Shown piece after piece: positions 1-8,926 of a stretch of DNA of 9,670 nucleotides (its first letter is position 1; every line of letters begins with the position of its first letter). The DNA is from Alphaproteobacteria bacterium (lineage in GTDB: Bacteria > Pseudomonadota > Alphaproteobacteria > ATCC43930 > CGMCC-115725). Below the pieces are notes generated by a model. It saw only the letters and a program-made list of their open reading frames with translations, did no database searches and had not been told where the DNA came from. The position numbers and the translations under genes were made by a program. Where the stretch lies: contig JASHRZ010000008.1 of the NCBI GenBank assembly GCA_030037055.1, forward strand, positions 1 through 9,670, read 5' to 3'.

Positions 1-456
1 GACGCGGCGGCGCCGTGGCTGGCCTTGATCGATCCGGCGCAGGCGCCCTTGCTGCTGGGGCTGATAAGGCTCGCGAGCGCGGGAAGCGACACCGCCGCGC
101 TGCGCGAAGCTGCCCTCGCCGGAGCGCAACGCGATGGCGGCCAGGCGGCCATGCTGCTGGCGCTGGCAGATGCGCTGGGGCAACCGGTGAGCCCGGCCGA
201 TTGGGCGCCGTTCATCGCCCCGGCGCACAGCACGAGCCTGCCGAGCGTGGCGCTGTGGCTCGACCAGGAACACGCGGCATCGGAGCGGCGCCTCGGTGAG
301 ACCGTGCTGGCGACGCTGATCCTGGCGCGCCAGGGCGAGCATCTCGCCAGCGAGCCGATCATCCTCAGCCGCGCGGTGGCGGCGCTCAAGGCCGTCGGTC
401 TCGCGGCAGAGGCGCGCGCGCTCGCCGTCGAAGCGGCGCTCGCCGCCGGAATATGA
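1..456 (+). CDS. hypothetical helical protein, C-terminal part only
   Basis: The reading frame is already open at base 1 and ends at the TGA at 454-456, so only the last 151 residues of a longer protein are seen. I do not recognise the family. The visible part is very rich in Ala and Leu, with almost no predicted strand. Its amphipathic helical stretches (for example ALREAALAGAQ, AAMLLALADALG and VAALKAVGLAAEARALA) resemble an alpha-solenoid or TPR-like repeat, but no clear repeat consensus can be read. There is no hydrophobic run long enough to be a membrane helix. The stop codon overlaps the start of xerD (ATGA), so the two are probably co-transcribed and translationally coupled. Codon use matches the neighbours. 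Function is unknown; the true start lies left of the window. The reality of the gene is well supported by the frame and the coupling. Confidence 0.75.
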   Translation, partial: DAAAPWLALIDPAQAPLLLGLIRLASAGSDTAALREAALAGAQRDGGQAAMLLALADALGQPVSPADWAPFIAPAHSTSLPSVALWLDQEHAASERRLGETVLATLILARQGEHLASEPIILSRAVAALKAVGLAAEARALAVEAALAAGI

Positions 457-1412
457 CGACACCGGCGCGGCGCGTCCGGCCGGGCCGCAAGCCCGCGCGG
501 CCGCCGTCCCTCTCGCGCCACGTCGAAGCCTTTCTCGAGATGCTCGCCGCCGAACGCGGCGCGGCGCAGCTGACACTCGCCGCCTACCGCGCCGACCTCG
601 TCGATGCCGCGCGCTTCCTCGGCAGCACGGCGCTCGAGGCGGCGGCGACGGAGGATCTTCGGCGCTACCTCGGCAAGCTCGCCCGCTCCCGCCTACAGCC
701 GCGCACCGCGGCGCGGCGGCTCTCGGCGCTGCGCCAGTTCTACAAATTCCTGGTCACCGACGCGCGGCGCAAGGATGACCCCACCGCCGCGCTCGACTCG
801 CCGCGCCTCGGCCGGCCCCTGCCCAAGCTAGTGAGCGAGGCCGAAGCGGCCGCTCTGATCGACGCGGCGAACGCCAAGGCCGGGGCCGAGGGTGCGCGTC
901 TCGTCTGCTTGCTGGAGCTGCTCTATGCGGCGGGCCTGCGCGTCTCGGAGCTCGTGAGCCTGCCGCTGGCGGCGACGCGCGGCGATCGGCGCTTTCTCGT
1001 GCTGCGCGGCAAGGGCGGGAAGGAGCGGCTCGTGCCCCTCGGTGCCAGGGCGCGCGCGGCGCTCGCCTCCTACCTCGACCGGCGCGGCGCCTTCCTCGGC
1101 GAGGGCGAGGGCTCGCGCTTCCTCTTTCCCTCGCGCAGCGCTGCCGGCCACTTGACGCGGCGGCGTTGCGGTCAGCTGCTGAAGGAGCTGGCGCTCGCCG
1201 CCAGAATTGATCCGGCGCGGCTTTCGCCGCACGTGCTGCGCCACGCCTTCGCCACCCATCTGCTCGAGCGCGGCGCCGATCTCCGCAGCGTGCAGGAGAT
1301 GCTGGGCCATGCCGACATCGCGACGACGCAGATCTACACCCACGTCGCCGGCGAGAGACTGCAGCGCCTGGTGCGCGAGCATCATCCCCTGGCGCGCAAG
1401 CGACGGGGCTGA
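453..1412 (+). CDS. xerD: site-specific tyrosine recombinase XerD
   Basis: This cytoplasmic recombinase normally acts with XerC at the dif site to resolve chromosome dimers before cell division. The 319-residue product has the SAM-like core-binding domain at about 20-108 and the catalytic domain at about 125-312. All catalytic positions of the family are visible: R163 (in GLRVSEL), K187 (GKGGKERLVPL), H260 and R263 (SPHVLRHAFATHLL), H286 (LGHADI) and the nucleophile Y295 (TQIYTHV). Spacings between these residues equal those of E. coli XerD. The protein is about 20 residues longer than E. coli XerD because of a basic N-terminal tail (residues 1-20, rich in Arg, Lys and Pro). The ATG overlaps the stop of the upstream gene, which supports this start; no other ATG in frame precedes the conserved core. 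XerD rather than XerC is chosen from overall motif likeness and the nearby accA, a common alphaproteobacterial pairing; XerC is the alternative. Confidence 0.9.
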   Translation: MTTPARRVRPGRKPARPPSLSRHVEAFLEMLAAERGAAQLTLAAYRADLVDAARFLGSTALEAAATEDLRRYLGKLARSRLQPRTAARRLSALRQFYKFLVTDARRKDDPTAALDSPRLGRPLPKLVSEAEAAALIDAANAKAGAEGARLVCLLELLYAAGLRVSELVSLPLAATRGDRRFLVLRGKGGKERLVPLGARARAALASYLDRRGAFLGEGEGSRFLFPSRSAAGHLTRRRCGQLLKELALAARIDPARLSPHVLRHAFATHLLERGADLRSVQEMLGHADIATTQIYTHVAGERLQRLVREHHPLARKRRG

Positions 1413-1417
1413 CCGCG

Positions 1418-1430
1418 GCCGGGCGCCGGC
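1418..1430 (+). terminator. weak hairpin after xerD
   Basis: Five bases after the xerD stop, GCCGG and CCGGC form a 5-bp all-GC stem with a GCG loop, followed by only three T residues (1431-1433). The position fits a terminator, but the stem and the T run are both short. In such GC-rich DNA a stem of this size can occur by chance. Confidence 0.3.
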
Positions 1431-1489
1431 TTTACCGTCCGGCGTCTTTCTCCTATTGATCCCGCCTCTCTTGTCCCGCGAGGCAGGCC

Positions 1490-2467
1490 ATGAGCTTCAC
1501 CATCATCGACAACGCGCGCACACGCCTTAACCGCAGCGAACTCGCCGTGCCCGGCAGCCAGCCGCAATTCTTCGACAAGGCGGCGAAAGGGCCGGCCGAC
1601 ATCGTCTTCCTCGATCTCGAGGACGCGGTGGCGCCGGACGAGAAGGACAAGGCGCGCAAGAATATCGTCGAGGGGCTCAACACGCTCGACTGGCGCGGCA
1701 AGACGCTGTCGGTGCGCATCAACGGCCTCGACACGCACTACATGTATCGCGACGTCGTCGACGTGGTCGAGCAGGCCGGCGACAAGCTCGACCTCATCAT
1801 GATCCCCAAGGTCGGCGCCGCCGCCGACGTCTACGCCCTTGACATGCTGGTGACGCAGATCGAGACGGCGAAGGGCTTCAAGAACCGCATCGGATTCGAG
1901 CTCATCATCGAGACCGCGCTCGGCATGCAGAACGTGCACGCGATCGCCGGCGCCTCCAAGCGCATCGAGTCGCTGCATTTCGGCGTCGCCGATTACGCCG
2001 CATCGACGCGCGCCCGCACCACGAATATCGGCGGCGCCAACCCGGATTACGCCATCCTCACCGACAAAGACGAGGAAGGGCGGCGCGAGACCCATTGGGG
2101 CGACATGTGGCATTACGCGCTGGCCCGCATGGTGGTGGCGGCGCGCGCCAGTGGCATTCGCCCGATCGACGGGCCATTCGGCGATTTCTCCGATGCCGAG
2201 GGCTACAAGGCGGCGGCGCGGCGCGCGGCGGCGCTGGGCTGCGAGGGAAAATGGGCGATCCACCCCTCGCAGGTGGCGCTCGCGAACGAGACCTTCACGC
2301 CGTCAACAAAGGAGGTCGAGCGCGCGCGCCGCATCCTCGCGGCGATGGAAGAAGCCAAGCGCGAAGGCCGCGGCGCGGTGGCGCTTGACGGCCGCCTCAT
2401 CGACATCGCCTCGATCCGCCAGGCGGAGGTGCTGGTGAAGAAGGCGGCGGCGATCGGCGCCGGCTGA
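1490..2467 (+). CDS. mcl1: L-malyl-CoA/beta-methylmalyl-CoA lyase (HpcH/HpaI/CitE family)
   Basis: The predicted enzyme reversibly cleaves L-malyl-CoA to acetyl-CoA and glyoxylate, and beta-methylmalyl-CoA to propionyl-CoA and glyoxylate, in the cytoplasm. These reactions belong to the ethylmalonyl-CoA pathway and, in methylotrophs, the serine cycle. The 325-residue length and sequence closely match Rhodobacter Mcl1 as I remember it. Shared stretches include FLDLEDAVAPD (40-50), LSVRINGLDT (73-82), LIMIPKVG (102-109), DGPFGDFSD (227-235), KWAIHPSQVALANE (254-267) and DGRLIDIASI (300-309). Expected active-site residues are present: R76, the Mg-binding acids E141 and D168, and the C-terminal acid D305 in the LIDIAS motif. 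Retention of D305 argues for a lyase rather than an Mcl2-type malyl-CoA thioesterase. A Shine-Dalgarno GAGG at 1480-1483 sits six bases before the ATG. accA follows after 45 bases. The exact substrate preference cannot be read from sequence; the symbol mclA is also used. Confidence 0.87.
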   Translation: MSFTIIDNARTRLNRSELAVPGSQPQFFDKAAKGPADIVFLDLEDAVAPDEKDKARKNIVEGLNTLDWRGKTLSVRINGLDTHYMYRDVVDVVEQAGDKLDLIMIPKVGAAADVYALDMLVTQIETAKGFKNRIGFELIIETALGMQNVHAIAGASKRIESLHFGVADYAASTRARTTNIGGANPDYAILTDKDEEGRRETHWGDMWHYALARMVVAARASGIRPIDGPFGDFSDAEGYKAAARRAAALGCEGKWAIHPSQVALANETFTPSTKEVERARRILAAMEEAKREGRGAVALDGRLIDIASIRQAEVLVKKAAAIGAG

Positions 2468-2499
2468 GGCCGGGGTGGCATCGGAAGGGTGCCTGTGGT

Positions 2500-2504
2500 A
2501 GGAG
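2500..2504 (+). promoter_or_regulatory. ribosome binding site that fixes the accA start
   Basis: AGGAG lies eight bases before the ATG at 2513. An in-frame GTG at 2489 would add eight residues. It is preceded by GGAAGG with essentially no spacer, and the added residues are not part of the conserved AccA N-terminus, so the ATG is preferred. Confidence 0.7.
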
Positions 2505-2512
2505 CCTCGGCG

Positions 2513-3466
2513 ATGCGTCACTTTCTCGATTTCGAGAAGCCGCTCGCCGAGCTCGAGAGCAAGATCGAAGAGCTGCGGCACCTCTCCGACGGCGACGACA
2601 TCAACATCGCCGACGAGGTCTCGCGGCTCCAAGCTAAGGTCGACCGGCTGTTGCGCCAGACCTATGCCAAGCTCACGCCGTGGCAGAAGGTGCAGCTCGC
2701 ACGCCATCCCGACCGACCGCATGGTTCCGATTACGTCAAGGAGCTGATCACCGAGTTCGCGCCGCTTGCCGGCGACCGCGGCTTCGCCGAGGACCACGCC
2801 ATTCTCGGCGGAATCGGCCGCTTCCGTGGCCGCAGCGTCGTCGTGCTGGCGCACGAGAAGGGCGCCGACACCGAGGCGCGCCTCAAGCACAATTTCGGCA
2901 TGGCCAAGCCCGAAGGCTATCGCAAGGCGCGCCGGCTGATGGCGCTCGCGGAGCGCTTCGGCCTGCCGCTGCTCACCTTCATCGACACGCCCGGTGCCTA
3001 TCCCGGCATCGACGCCGAGGCTCGCGGCCAGGCCGAGGCGATCGCGCGCTCCACCGAGGCCTGCCTACGGCTCAGCGTGCCGATGATCGCCACGATCATC
3101 GGCGAAGGCGGCTCGGGCGGCGCGCTGGCGCTCGCCGCCGGCAACAAAGTGCTGATGATGGAGCACGCGGTCTATTCCGTCATCTCGCCGGAGGCTTGCG
3201 CCTCGATCATCTGGCGTACGGCGGAGAACGCGCAGGACGCGGCCGAAGCGCTGAAGCTCACGGCGCAGGATCTGCTGAAGCTCGGGGTTATCGACGCCAT
3301 CGTCGCGGAGCCTCTGGGCGGCGCGCATCGCGGTCGCCAGCCGGCCATCGCGGCGACGGGCGACGCCGTCGAAGCGGCGCTGCGCCCGCTGGCCGGGCTC
3401 GACGGGCCGAGCCTGCGCGAGCAGCGCCGGGAGAAATTCCTCGTCATGGGCAATCGCGGCTTGTGA
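2513..3466 (+). CDS. accA: acetyl-CoA carboxylase carboxyltransferase subunit alpha
   Basis: AccA pairs with AccD to transfer the carboxyl group from carboxybiotin to acetyl-CoA, giving malonyl-CoA for fatty-acid synthesis in the cytoplasm. The 317-residue product has the usual AccA length. It opens with the family N-terminus (FLDFEKPLAELESKIEEL, 4-21), followed by a charged helical region, then the crotonase-like carboxyltransferase fold from about 75 to 295. Diagnostic motifs are FIDTPGAYPGIDAEARGQAE (156-175), the glycine-rich oxyanion-hole segment GEGGSGGALALA (197-208) and YSVISPEACASI (221-232). All look intact. There is no accD in the window, which is normal since accD usually lies elsewhere in Proteobacteria. 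It follows mcl1 by 45 bases and may share its transcript. It converges with the response-regulator gene, leaving a 40-base gap. Confidence 0.96.
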   Translation: MRHFLDFEKPLAELESKIEELRHLSDGDDINIADEVSRLQAKVDRLLRQTYAKLTPWQKVQLARHPDRPHGSDYVKELITEFAPLAGDRGFAEDHAILGGIGRFRGRSVVVLAHEKGADTEARLKHNFGMAKPEGYRKARRLMALAERFGLPLLTFIDTPGAYPGIDAEARGQAEAIARSTEACLRLSVPMIATIIGEGGSGGALALAAGNKVLMMEHAVYSVISPEACASIIWRTAENAQDAAEALKLTAQDLLKLGVIDAIVAEPLGGAHRGRQPAIAATGDAVEAALRPLAGLDGPSLREQRREKFLVMGNRGL

Positions 3467-3478
3467 CGACGGCGTGAT

Positions 3479-3504
3479 CGCCCCTGCGGCGCCGCTCTGG
3501 GGCG
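3479..3504. terminator. possible bidirectional terminator between accA and the response regulator
   Basis: CGCCCC (3479-3484) pairs with GGGGCG (3499-3504) around a 14-base interior that itself contains the palindrome GCGGCGCCGC (3486-3495). It fills most of the 40-base gap between two convergent genes, where a shared terminator is expected. There is no T tract on either side, so factor-independent termination would be inefficient. Chance GC pairing cannot be excluded. Confidence 0.35.
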
Positions 3505-3506
3505 CG

Positions 3507-4175
3507 CTATTCCGGCGCGCGGAGCGTGTAGCCGGCGCCGCGCACGGTGTGCAGCAGCGGCGTGGCAAAGCCCTTGTCGAGCTTCTGGCGCAAGCGGCTG
3601 ACATGCACGTCGATGACATTGGTCTGGGGATCGAAATGGTGGTCCCAGACCTTCTCCAGCAGCATGGTGCGGGTGACGATGTGGCCGGCATGCCGCATCA
3701 GGTATTCCAGCAGCCGATACTCGCGCGGCAGCAGATCGATGACGCGACCGGCGCGCGTCACCGCGCGCGTCAGCAGATCCATCTCGAGATCCGCCACTTT
3801 GAGCCGCGTCTCGGCGTTGCCGCGGCGGGTGAGCGCCTCGAGCCGCGCCAGGAGCTCGACGAAAGCGAAGGGCTTGGAAAGATAATCGTCGCAACCGGCG
3901 CGCAGGCCCTTGACGCGGTCCTCGACATCGCCCAGCGCGCTCAGCACCAGCACCGGCGTCTGGTTGCGCGCCGCGCGCAGGGCCGCAACGATCGAGAGGC
4001 CGTCGAGGCCCGGCAGCATGCGGTCGAGGATCACCGCATCGAAGTTTTCCTGCGTCGCGCGCTCGAGCCCATTGCGACCTTCCTCGGCAAGCGACACGCG
4101 GTGCCCGCTCTCGGTCAAGCCCTTGACGAGATAGGCGGCCGCCTCGCGATCATCTTCGACGACGAGAATGCGCAT
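3507..4175 (-). CDS. OmpR/PhoB-family response regulator, CusR/CzcR-like
   Basis: This is a cytoplasmic DNA-binding transcription regulator of 222 residues. The receiver domain (1-115) has the acidic pair D8-D9, the phospho-acceptor D51 (ILDRMLPGLDG), S79 at the switch Thr/Ser position and K101 in YLSKPF. The winged-helix DNA-binding domain (about 126-219) ends with NVIDVHVSRLRQKL, the recognition-helix region, and VRGAGYTLR, the wing. Overall it resembles the CusR/CzcR/PetR group. All phosphorelay residues are intact, so it should be phosphorylatable. A histidine kinase would normally follow, yet the next gene is the convergent accA, so the regulator looks orphaned here. It lies 62 bases after degP on the same strand and is probably co-transcribed with it, as in rhizobial degP-regulator-kinase clusters. 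No good Shine-Dalgarno precedes the ATG, and a strong hairpin ends about 18 bases upstream of it. The target genes and signal are unknown. Confidence 0.9.
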   Translation of the reverse strand: MRILVVEDDREAAAYLVKGLTESGHRVSLAEEGRNGLERATQENFDAVILDRMLPGLDGLSIVAALRAARNQTPVLVLSALGDVEDRVKGLRAGCDDYLSKPFAFVELLARLEALTRRGNAETRLKVADLEMDLLTRAVTRAGRVIDLLPREYRLLEYLMRHAGHIVTRTMLLEKVWDHHFDPQTNVIDVHVSRLRQKLDKGFATPLLHTVRGAGYTLRAPE

Positions 4176-4180
4176 GACAT

Positions 4181-4237
4181 CGACCGGAAGGCGGCGGCAG
4201 GACCGGCGGAGCGAACGCCCGTCCTGCCGCGACCGGA
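4181..4237 (-). repeat. perfect inverted repeat with flanking 8-bp direct repeats, degP-regulator gap
   Basis: GCGGCAGGAC (4194-4203) and GTCCTGCCGC (4221-4230) are exact 10-bp reverse complements. After one C-C mismatch the pairing continues with GGCG (4205-4208) and CGCC (4216-4219), leaving a 7-base loop. The resulting RNA hairpin would have 14 pairs. The 8-mer CGACCGGA occurs at 4181-4188 and again at 4230-4237, one on each side. The structure begins right after the degP stop and ends just before the regulator start. No T tract follows on the minus strand. It may stabilise or attenuate the transcript, hide the regulator's ribosome entry site, or be a relic of a small palindromic element. 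Confidence 0.6.
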
Positions 4238-5815
4238 TCAGCCGTTATCGCCCTTGCTCATCGACAGCGCCAGGTACTGGTTGATCCCGTGGCGGTTGAT
4301 GAGCAGTAGCACGCTCTTGTTCCGGCCGGACTCCGCCTGCTTCAGCTTAGCCTCGGCCTGCTGCGGCGTCGTCACCGGCTCCTGATTGACCTGCTCGATG
4401 ACATCGCCGGGCTGGATGCCGAGCTCGGCCAGCGGGCTGCTGTCGTCGATGGCGGTCACGATGACGCCTTTGACGTCCTTCGGCACGCCGGCGCGCTGAC
4501 GCAGCTGGTTGGTGAGCGGGGCGAGCTTGACGCCGAGCGCGGTGGTGTTCTCGCCCGCGCCCTGATCGTCGCCGCCCCGGCCGTTCTGCGCCATTTGCAG
4601 GTTCTCCGGCATCTGGCCGACGGCGATGTCGAAATGCTCGTCCCTGCCGTCGCGGAACACATCGACCTTTGCCTTCTCCCCAACCGGCGTCTGTGCCACG
4701 ACGATCGGCAGGTCGCGCACCTTGGCCACATCGTGACCGTTGAAGGACAGGATGACGTCGCCCTGCTTGAGGCCCGCCTTGGCGGCGGGGCTGCCCGGGG
4801 TCACGTCGGCGACGAGCGCGCCTTTCGCCTTGGGCAGGTTGAGGCTTTGAGCGATCTCGGGCGTCACTTCCTGGATCTGCACCCCAAGCCAGCCGCGCTC
4901 GACCTTGCCGTGCTCGCGCAGCTGGTCGATCACCGGCCTGGCGAGGCTCGAGGGAATGGCAAAGCCGATACCCACCGAGCCGCCATTGGGCGAGTAGATC
5001 GCGGTGTTGATGCCGATCACCTGGCCGTTCAGGTTGAAGGTCGGACCGCCGGAATCGCCGCGGTTGATGGCGGCATCGAGCTGGAGATAGTCGTCATAGG
5101 GGCCGGAATGGATGTCGCGCCCGCGCGCCGAGATGATGCCGGAGCTGACCGTGCCGCCGAGACCGAAGGGATTGCCGACCGCCAGCACCCAGTCGCCGAC
5201 CTGCGCCGCGTTGCTGTCGCCCCAAGTGACGTAGGGCAGCGGCTCCTTGGCGTCGATCTTGAGCAGCGCCAGGTCGGTCTTGGTGTCGCGGCCGAGCACC
5301 TTGGCGGGATGCTTGCTGCCGTCCTGGAAAATCACCGTCACCTTATCGGCGTCGGCGACGACATGGTTGTTGGTGACGATATAGCCGGCGGGATCGATGA
5401 TGAAACCCGAGCCCAGCGCCATGCGCTGCTCCGGATGAGGCATGGGCCGCATCGGCATGCCGGGGAAACCCTGGCCTTGCTGCTCGAAGAATTTGCGCAG
5501 GAACTCGTCGAAGGGCGAGGAGGGCATGCCCTGATGCGGACCGTTCCCGTCGCTGTCCATATCCTGCTCGTCGGCGACCGTGTCCGCCTTTTCGGTGACG
5601 GAGACGTTGACGACGGCGGGCAGCACTTTCTTCACCAGCGGCGCGAAGGTCGGCAATTGCGCGCCGGCAACCGCGCCTTGCGGCGCCGGCATTTCCGTCT
5701 GTGCCCAGGCCAGCGGTGCCAGCGCCAAGCCAAGACCGACGCTGGTAGCGAGCGCCGCGGCGCGGACTCGCCGGAATGCCGAGGCCTTCGAGCGGGGGGA
5801 GATAGGGAGCAGCAT
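4238..5815 (-). CDS. degP: DegP/HtrA-type periplasmic serine endoprotease (Do family)
   Basis: DegP-type enzymes degrade or chaperone misfolded proteins in the periplasm. From the chosen start the product is 525 residues. A signal peptide occupies 1-38, with an Arg-rich n-region, a hydrophobic core ending in LALAPLAWA and likely cleavage before Q39. The trypsin-like domain spans about 55-300 and carries the triad H151 (TNNHVV), D181 (KTDLALLKI) and S255 (NRGDSGGP). PDZ1 is at about 306-400 and PDZ2 at about 425-515, so this is a DegP/DegQ form and not a one-PDZ DegS. A long acidic, Gly/Pro/Met-rich loop (about 80-132) precedes the first conserved strand, matching the LA-loop position. The frame is open upstream to 6151, but the signal peptide and the AGAGGT site at 5825-5830 fix the start at 5815. 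It lies 199 bases after secA and 62 bases before the regulator. Whether it is DegP or DegQ by function cannot be told. Confidence 0.93.
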   Translation of the reverse strand: MLLPISPRSKASAFRRVRAAALATSVGLGLALAPLAWAQTEMPAPQGAVAGAQLPTFAPLVKKVLPAVVNVSVTEKADTVADEQDMDSDGNGPHQGMPSSPFDEFLRKFFEQQGQGFPGMPMRPMPHPEQRMALGSGFIIDPAGYIVTNNHVVADADKVTVIFQDGSKHPAKVLGRDTKTDLALLKIDAKEPLPYVTWGDSNAAQVGDWVLAVGNPFGLGGTVSSGIISARGRDIHSGPYDDYLQLDAAINRGDSGGPTFNLNGQVIGINTAIYSPNGGSVGIGFAIPSSLARPVIDQLREHGKVERGWLGVQIQEVTPEIAQSLNLPKAKGALVADVTPGSPAAKAGLKQGDVILSFNGHDVAKVRDLPIVVAQTPVGEKAKVDVFRDGRDEHFDIAVGQMPENLQMAQNGRGGDDQGAGENTTALGVKLAPLTNQLRQRAGVPKDVKGVIVTAIDDSSPLAELGIQPGDVIEQVNQEPVTTPQQAEAKLKQAESGRNKSVLLLINRHGINQYLALSMSKGDNG

Positions 5816-5824
5816 GATAACAGT

Positions 5825-5830
5825 ACCTCT
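5825..5830 (-). promoter_or_regulatory. ribosome binding site that fixes the degP start
   Basis: On the minus strand AGAGGT lies nine bases before the ATG at 5815, directly followed by a reading frame that begins with a signal peptide. The frame stays open for another 112 codons upstream. That stretch reads back across the intergenic region into the end of secA and has no protein-like features. Confidence 0.65.
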
Positions 5831-5923
5831 TTTGAAGGGAAGCGGTGGCGTTTTGCTAAGCCATGCCCGAAGGCCCGGCGGTCGTGAGGCGATAATTGGC
5901 CATCTGCCATTACGACACCCCTT

Positions 5924-5947
5924 CGACCGGATTAAATCGGTGTAATC
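5924..5947 (-). promoter_or_regulatory. candidate operator upstream of degP: AT-rich tandem repeat
   Basis: On the minus strand GATTACACC (5947-5939) is followed directly by GATTTAATCC (5938-5929), two near copies of GATTnAnnCC starting nine bases apart. The second copy overlaps the octamer CGACCGGA (5924-5931, plus strand), which also occurs twice in the degP-regulator gap. The site is about 110-130 bases upstream of the degP ATG and is an AT-rich island in GC-rich DNA. Tandem direct repeats are typical of OmpR-family binding sites, but their usual period is nearer 10-11 bases. I could not find a convincing -35/-10 pair for degP nearby. Confidence 0.3.
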
Positions 5948-5983
5948 TTCTCCGGCCGTCGCAGGCGCCAGGGGGCCGTCCAT

Positions 5984-6003
5984 CGAACGGGGGGCAGCGT
6001 TCG
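5984..6003 (-). terminator. small hairpin downstream of secA
   Basis: CGAACG (5984-5989) and CGTTCG (5998-6003) are exact reverse complements around an 8-base spacer, starting 11 bases after the secA stop. The stem is only six pairs and no T run follows, so it is a weak terminator at best. No better terminator was found in the 199-base secA-degP gap, so read-through from secA into degP is possible. Confidence 0.25.
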
Positions 6004-6014
6004 CGGGGGGCGCG

Positions 6015-8705
<2,691 letters not shown>

Positions 8706-8757
8706 CCATACCTCGAACTGGAAGCGGGAGGGGTCAAGGGCCACGGATCCCGGGTGA

Positions 8758-8786
8758 CAGATAGGCGGATCGGGGGTGAGTGTCAA
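8758..8786 (-). promoter_or_regulatory. sigma-70-type promoter for secA
   Basis: On the minus strand a perfect -35 box TTGACA (8786-8781) is followed after 17 bases by TATCTG (8763-8758), which keeps the TAT half of the -10 consensus. The predicted transcript would start near 8750, giving a leader of about 45 bases before the secA ATG. Confidence 0.6.
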
Positions 8787-8822
8787 TTCCGGCGGGCGCG
8801 CCAAAAGCCGCATCTATTGGCG

Positions 8823-8850
8823 TTGCCTCCGTCCCTGCGATGTGCTTTAT
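8823..8850 (+). promoter_or_regulatory. weak candidate promoter for the parvulin gene
   Basis: TTGCCT (8823-8828) and CTTTAT (8845-8850) are separated by 16 bases, about 85 bases before the parvulin ATG. Each keeps only half of the consensus. It is the best pair I could find facing this gene, so support is low. Confidence 0.22.
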
Positions 8851-8913
8851 CAGCGCCCGACGGCGTCCCTGGCGACTGCGGAGGGCGCATCCGGCGCCGG
8901 TGGTCGGCCGCGC

Positions 8914-8926
8914 CCTTTTCAAAAGG
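8914..8926 (+). promoter_or_regulatory. palindrome covering the parvulin ribosome binding site
   Basis: CCTTTT (8914-8919), one C, then AAAAGG (8921-8926) form an exact interrupted palindrome. Its right arm is the Shine-Dalgarno region (AAAAGGAA, 8921-8928), a short distance from the ATG at 8934. In RNA it could fold as a 5-bp stem with a three-base loop that covers the site, or in DNA it could be a small operator. Confidence 0.4.

Noticed and set aside
453..1412. Phage or integron integrase in place of a housekeeping recombinase
   Set aside because: The length, motif spacing identical to XerD, and chromosomal neighbours such as accA fit the housekeeping enzyme. No attachment site, tRNA or cassette array is nearby.
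1382..2263. 293-codon open frame on the minus strand across the malyl-CoA lyase gene
   Set aside because: It is antisense to a clearly real enzyme gene and gives Arg/Ala-rich low-complexity protein.
4189..4229. Mobile miniature element with an 8-bp target duplication
   Set aside because: The palindrome and flanking 8-mers fit on paper, but the unit is only about 41 bases, the palindrome is asymmetrically placed between the repeats, and no second copy is in the window. It is kept only as a repeat-flanked hairpin.
3474..4385. 303-codon plus-strand frame covering the response regulator
   Set aside because: The minus strand encodes an intact OmpR-family protein over the same bases, and the plus-strand product has no family resemblance.
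4595..5887. 430-codon open frame on the plus strand, antisense to degP
   Set aside because: It is a mirror of the degP codon bias, with no recognisable motif, signal peptide or convincing ribosome site.
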